DNA from: CAVRCT01 sp963719645
GTDB lineage: Bacteria > Pseudomonadota > Gammaproteobacteria > DSM-16500
Length of the DNA: 64,000 bases
Assembly (NCBI GenBank): GCA_963719645.1
Contig: CAVRCT010000007.1
Coordinates: 310,001-374,000, forward strand
Reading direction: 5' to 3'
Both the position numbers and the translations under genes were made by a program. The notes under the pieces were generated by a model. The model had not been told where the DNA came from and made no database searches. It saw only the letters and a list, made by a program, of their open reading frames with translations. Below are positions 61,201-64,000 of the stretch, piece by piece (position 1 is the stretch's first letter; every line of letters starts with the position of its first letter).

Positions 61201-64000
61201 CCAATCTAGTAACCGAGAAATTTGATATTGCAAAGCAGACGAAAGCATATATCACGTCGCTTGCCGAGGCTGTTGACGTTGCTCAGCAAGCGAATCTTCA
61301 TCAAATAGCACGCGATTTTCAGGCAGAACTAACTCTCATGGATGCAAGTCAACCGATCACGGGTGATAGGCAAGCAGGGAGTGAGCAGGCTACATTTGCT
61401 AATAATGGGTCACAATCACGCGGCGATGCAAAAGGAGTAGAAGTAGAGTCAGCTTGTGCTAGCCGTATTGACAACCTAGTTAATTCTTTCGATGAAAAAA
61501 TAATTGCGAAATCGATTTCAAATATAGATTATCAAGCGCATATGAAGAATGGCCAAGAATATTTTGCGAATAAATTGTATTCACAAGCTATTCAAGCGTA
61601 TGAAGCAGCTCTTAACGAAAAGCCAGCCGACATCGATGCACACTTAAAGTTGATCATTACGCATGACAAAAGAAAGGATGAAGCCAAAAATGATTCCCAA
61701 GCTGTTGAGCGTTTGAGAGCGAGTCTCAACAACATTCGCGCTGAAAAACAAGCTGAAAAAAAATTAGATGCAGCTAAAGCAGAACATGATTCATTTGTTA
61801 GAGTTTATATTAGCCAGCATTTTGATCCCGCCAGTGTGCTTGAGTTGAGTGCTAAAGCAGTCATCGCTGAAAGAGCGTATTCATTACAACAACAGCGAAG
61901 AGCGGGTGAGTATCGATGGGTGCTCCAAACAGCTCAGCAAGTGATATCGGCTAATTCATACGATACGGTTGCACCTGATTATTATATTGAAGCGGCGGCT
62001 ATGCTAGGTCGTGTTAGCCAGCAAAATTTCTTACCTAATTCAAACGATTATTTGGATAATGCCTTGCAAATGGTTAATCGATTAATCCAATCCGGCAACG
62101 GTAAATTAAAGCATTATTTTTGGCAAGCAAAAATCTACCGGCATTTAAATAAAATAGAAGAGGCTGTCGCATCATTTGTTCGGTTGATCGAGTTGTGTGA
62201 AAAAAACATCCCGAATGAAAAACTGCGCAATCTCATCTATTATTTTGCTAGGAATTTTGCAAGCGCTTCTGATCAAGTTGAATTCTTTGCGATTCCACAA
62301 GCTGATCAACCAGCTTATGCGGTCAAAATAAGAGAAAGTGGCCAAGTCTGTTTTAAAGAAGAAAAGCATCATTTAGCACTGCATAATATTTCTTATGCAC
62401 TTTGGTTAAATTTTCTGTTGAGAGATAAATACACGCAAGAAATGAAAGCAACTAAATTTAAAAAAGATTCCCCTTTAACAAGAGTGTATGTGCAAATCAA
62501 AGGACTTTATCGCGAAAAAATTGCTGTTTATCAGAGCTTAGGTAATCAAGCGGAGGTGGATGCGAATACTCAACGATTGGATCAAGTGAATAGTGTGATT
62601 CAGCAGATGAAAGGAAAGAATGTTGCCGTTTGTAAAACCACTTCGACAGATTCGAAAAAAGTTGAAGATACGCACAAAGAATTGTTGGCACAGTTGACGA
62701 TGGAACAGGCCGATAATAAAGCTAAAGCAGATCAGTTGGCACATGAGCAAGCACAGAAAAAACGTCAGAGTGAGAAACAAGCTCAACAAGCAAAAGATAA
62801 AAATGCACGCGAACAGAAAGAGGCTGCAGAGAAAGCGGCTAATAAAGCAAATGAAGATAAACTGAGATCAGAGAAACAGCGTGAGACCAACGCGGCTGAA
62901 GCAAAACGCAAAGCGGATGCAGCAGAAGTAAAACGCAAGGCGGATGCAGATGCGGCGAAGCGTAAAGCAGATGCAGAAGCAAAACGCAAAGCAGATGAAG
63001 CAGCAGAAGCAAAACGCAAAGCAGATGAAGCAGCAGAAGCAAAGCGCAAAGCAGATGCAGCAGCAGAAGCAAAGCGCAAAGCAGATGCAGCAGCAGAAGC
63101 AAAGCGCAAAGCAGATGAAGCAGCAGAAGCAAAGCGCAAAGCAGATGAAGCAGCAGAAGCAAAACGCAAAGCAGATGAAGCAGAAGAGGCAAAACGCAAA
63201 GCAGATGCAGTAGAGGCAAAATGCAAAGCAGATGCAGAAGAAGCGAAACGTAAAGACGCTAAAATAGAAGCAAAACAGACCACACTCATTTCGTTACCTC
63301 AATTCGCCCGCACCGTCATTTGCCGCTTAAAAGCAGCAGGAGTGGACGAGGCTTATATCGCAGGTGGCTTCGTACGAGATAGCATGCGTGATCCGGATGC
63401 GTTTATCGATCCGAGCAAAGATCTTGATCATGCAGTCCCTGTTAAGTGTCTCAGTGTGACGCAACAGGTTTTTCACTCTAATGAATTTAGGAAAGAAATA
63501 AAAGAAGGTCTTTATACGTTGAAAGCATCGCATCTAGTTGCCAACGTGTGTAATCTTCTGTTGCTGTCAATCAGTTATCAAAATAAAGAAATACATCCAG
63601 GGCATCCTTTTCTACGCGATGCAAGAGATCGCAATCTTCCTGTGCTAATTCGTCACCGCGATAAATTTATGTTGTATGGTGATCCGACAGGAACAAATAG
63701 GTGGGGGCTCATCACTCTCAAGTGCAATCAAAGCGATTTGGCAAAGCTGAATCAATTACCTTTCGAGACGAAGGACAGCATTCAATTTAATGATCCTTTA
63801 TTTATTTCATTGATGAGTGTATTCAAACAAGGTCACTCTGCCATCAGTCGTTACGAACGTTTCAAATATCAAATGTATCTTAGTAAACATTTGAATAATA
63901 CGCCGGAAGGTTTGCTGGCGGATGCATTAGGTCGTGATTTTACCATTAACGCGCTTTACTGCACGACGGATAACGTCGATGAAAAAGTTGAGAATGAAGA
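58251..64000 (+). CDS. Giant TPR / coiled-coil protein with C-terminal nucleotidyltransferase domain (runs off the window)
   Basis: The frame is open from the ATG at 58251 to the window end, 1916 codons. It begins MSHTNRPGLPQLLAAQFNAQ, with no signal peptide. Residues 1-1500 are helical TPR-like repeats (e.g. GKALELFHADKLDEAQALLE, QEYFANKLYSQAIQAYEAAL). A larger module ending in (F/Y)xLWL occurs near 272-310, 888-930 and 1355-1390. Residues 1540-1675 are Lys/Ala/Glu-rich 10-residue repeats (AEAKRKADEA). From 1680 it resembles class II CCA-adding/poly(A) polymerase heads: AGGFVRDS at 1704-1711, DLD at 1724-1726, and GRDFTINAL from 1894. The start has only a weak ribosome-binding site. An effector or RNA/nucleotide-modifying role is inference. 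Confidence 0.85.
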   Translation, partial: MSHTNRPGLPQLLAAQFNAQLLGPEVKVVELRGKALELFHADKLDEAQALLEEAMQLPISSQFNYTMMLVHWVQIRNAMQNKKPESSKPAEMKEKADFIKKYLDEVKFDETVKEAEKPKMASYAWQAYQYRVMKKYDLAVRYAWIAYNSNQQDEERLGWFFQWVLKLENTTMETKNFLILALEELAERCKNKDPQQAKYFVWQAQILYKLGYPPTKVMESLVELIQLDFNQELKEHRAEIFALSKKMTSPLELTKAHKAIKQANSEPTAESYRERATENYAVYVASSDSNYLTYSLHDFTFTLWLDYKEKNDLLKLTKSKRKEKAIAKLGKLYIHLYKAHFERMKIFFKLPNVERAIAEYDFIQKVSKEFRHDDDLLPEAKQCDKEFTHHLALETINLIKGRQADLASAYIKRIIAVNISHSAVLGLQKQLAELRAEPVSPPIPVCPADDKELIPSTGKSEVAHITVQYKTDDENQQTYQYNIEKGLECFKHPEKLDDALKYFRNAFQIYPRDYDAASQIVATYVKKGDQFHPECRKLLREMDELRRMNAFIFHYRQQFYWPLIDLGDQEIVDQRVSAIAAFHTQEAFAQQKYRDVLSEAALILHRLSEDIETLECYVQATIQCANLPLSHDWRREDYQEHLVKAETCLTDLITKGCSSAQRFEWLKQLQSIQASLKEVSSHPNQNPADEKESKKVVLGQGKLKTAPVLTLAPSDTVDSVRFTEQYLRIYHLPSNVENKLAAFDALTAINSSANNQPLAVMHYAQAALKRNPKDNYSKRLLIDAVIKLGNLPDNKNNLIAIEGEFSNMSSGQIRSNTHLLYQYAKIKSLLNYPASEILLILSWLLEKDLNDELKDYQQDIFQMTTEIGLVVRTDYCVAIQLEPRNALHYMDRANYWWDSVTTTPDISEEEIYTHFAYVDYTYALWLLYQNKNAEQNPAQRAKIYENLVDSHLQKMSFLISVFDLENAKAEFVRLINLLQECHRANLVTEKFDIAKQTKAYITSLAEAVDVAQQANLHQIARDFQAELTLMDASQPITGDRQAGSEQATFANNGSQSRGDAKGVEVESACASRIDNLVNSFDEKIIAKSISNIDYQAHMKNGQEYFANKLYSQAIQAYEAALNEKPADIDAHLKLIITHDKRKDEAKNDSQAVERLRASLNNIRAEKQAEKKLDAAKAEHDSFVRVYISQHFDPASVLELSAKAVIAERAYSLQQQRRAGEYRWVLQTAQQVISANSYDTVAPDYYIEAAAMLGRVSQQNFLPNSNDYLDNALQMVNRLIQSGNGKLKHYFWQAKIYRHLNKIEEAVASFVRLIELCEKNIPNEKLRNLIYYFARNFASASDQVEFFAIPQADQPAYAVKIRESGQVCFKEEKHHLALHNISYALWLNFLLRDKYTQEMKATKFKKDSPLTRVYVQIKGLYREKIAVYQSLGNQAEVDANTQRLDQVNSVIQQMKGKNVAVCKTTSTDSKKVEDTHKELLAQLTMEQADNKAKADQLAHEQAQKKRQSEKQAQQAKDKNAREQKEAAEKAANKANEDKLRSEKQRETNAAEAKRKADAAEVKRKADADAAKRKADAEAKRKADEAAEAKRKADEAAEAKRKADAAAEAKRKADAAAEAKRKADEAAEAKRKADEAAEAKRKADEAEEAKRKADAVEAKCKADAEEAKRKDAKIEAKQTTLISLPQFARTVICRLKAAGVDEAYIAGGFVRDSMRDPDAFIDPSKDLDHAVPVKCLSVTQQVFHSNEFRKEIKEGLYTLKASHLVANVCNLLLLSISYQNKEIHPGHPFLRDARDRNLPVLIRHRDKFMLYGDPTGTNRWGLITLKCNQSDLAKLNQLPFETKDSIQFNDPLFISLMSVFKQGHSAISRYERFKYQMYLSKHLNNTPEGLLADALGRDFTINALYCTTDNVDEKVENE
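62881..63260 (+). repeat. In-frame 30-bp tandem repeats
   Basis: At least eight units of 30 bp (core AAACGCAAAGCAGATGAAGC) encode the AEAKRKADEA ten-mer, with a few substitutions and degenerate edges. The array is in frame with the giant gene and likely to vary in copy number between strains. Confidence 0.92.

Noticed and set aside
62783..63289. Minus-strand open frame rich in Ser/Ala/Leu/Arg
   Set aside because: Antisense shadow of the KADEA tandem repeats; the plus strand has the long continuous frame.

Overview
The window looks like a chromosomal segment of a moderately AT-rich gammaproteobacterium, most likely of the Legionellales/Coxiellaceae type. This rests on the gene order (map | rpsB-tsf-pyrH-frr-uppS-cdsA-bamA-skp-lpxD-fabZ-lpxA-lpxB-rnhB, then dnaE, accA-tilS, pyrG-kdsA, pepA-holC-valS and lptF-lptG) and on very large ankyrin, TPR-like and coiled-coil proteins typical of intracellular relatives. 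The species is inference; no rRNA or tRNA gene was seen to fix it.

Layout. 1-13.7 kb: the end of map, then a translation and cell-envelope cluster (S2, EF-Ts, UMP kinase, ribosome recycling factor, undecaprenyl-PP synthase, CDP-DAG synthase, BamA, Skp, then lipid A and fatty acid genes and RNase HII). dxr and rseP, often found between cdsA and bamA, are absent there. 14-23 kb: accessory block with a polytopic GT-C-like membrane protein, a propeller-like gene split at an A7 tract, and a 1407-residue ankyrin protein. 23-31 kb: dnaE (minus), accA-tilS, a small membrane protein and arfB. 31.5-35.4 kb: a 1292-residue helical-repeat protein (minus). 35.6-42.6 kb: pyrG-kdsA, two AAA/DUF4143 ATPases and a DUF4239 membrane protein. 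42.6-50.4 kb: valS-holC-pepA (minus) divergent from lptF-lptG and an NlpC/P60-like hydrolase. 50.4-58 kb: a lipoprotein, a third DUF4143 ATPase, a membrane protein behind a Fur-box-like site, a REC-GGDEF-EAL protein with cheW and a cheB relic, and a glutathione S-transferase. 58.25 kb to the end: a giant open frame (at least 1916 codons) joining TPR-like modules, a KADEA-repeat coiled coil and a CCA/poly(A)-polymerase-type nucleotidyltransferase domain.

The most striking structure is between the genes. Nearly every longer intergenic gap is filled by long palindromic, MITE-like elements of about ten families, many inserted into one another. Family names used here: A (GTCATCCTGAG palindromes with 27-bp tandem units), B (237 bp, five full copies), C (AAATCCCCCTTGTTCC palindromes), D (175 bp, two copies) and H (101 bp) with IS903-like ends, E (262 bp, two copies), F (GAGCCGCGACCGTCAGGG), G, I, J and K. 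Target-site duplications can be read directly: 11 bp for B in C, 9 bp for D in C, 8 bp for E in C, 10 bp for J in F. C therefore acts as a landing pad. B and E share a cross-shaped fold although their sequences differ. No transposase gene is in the window, so mobilisation would have to come from elsewhere.
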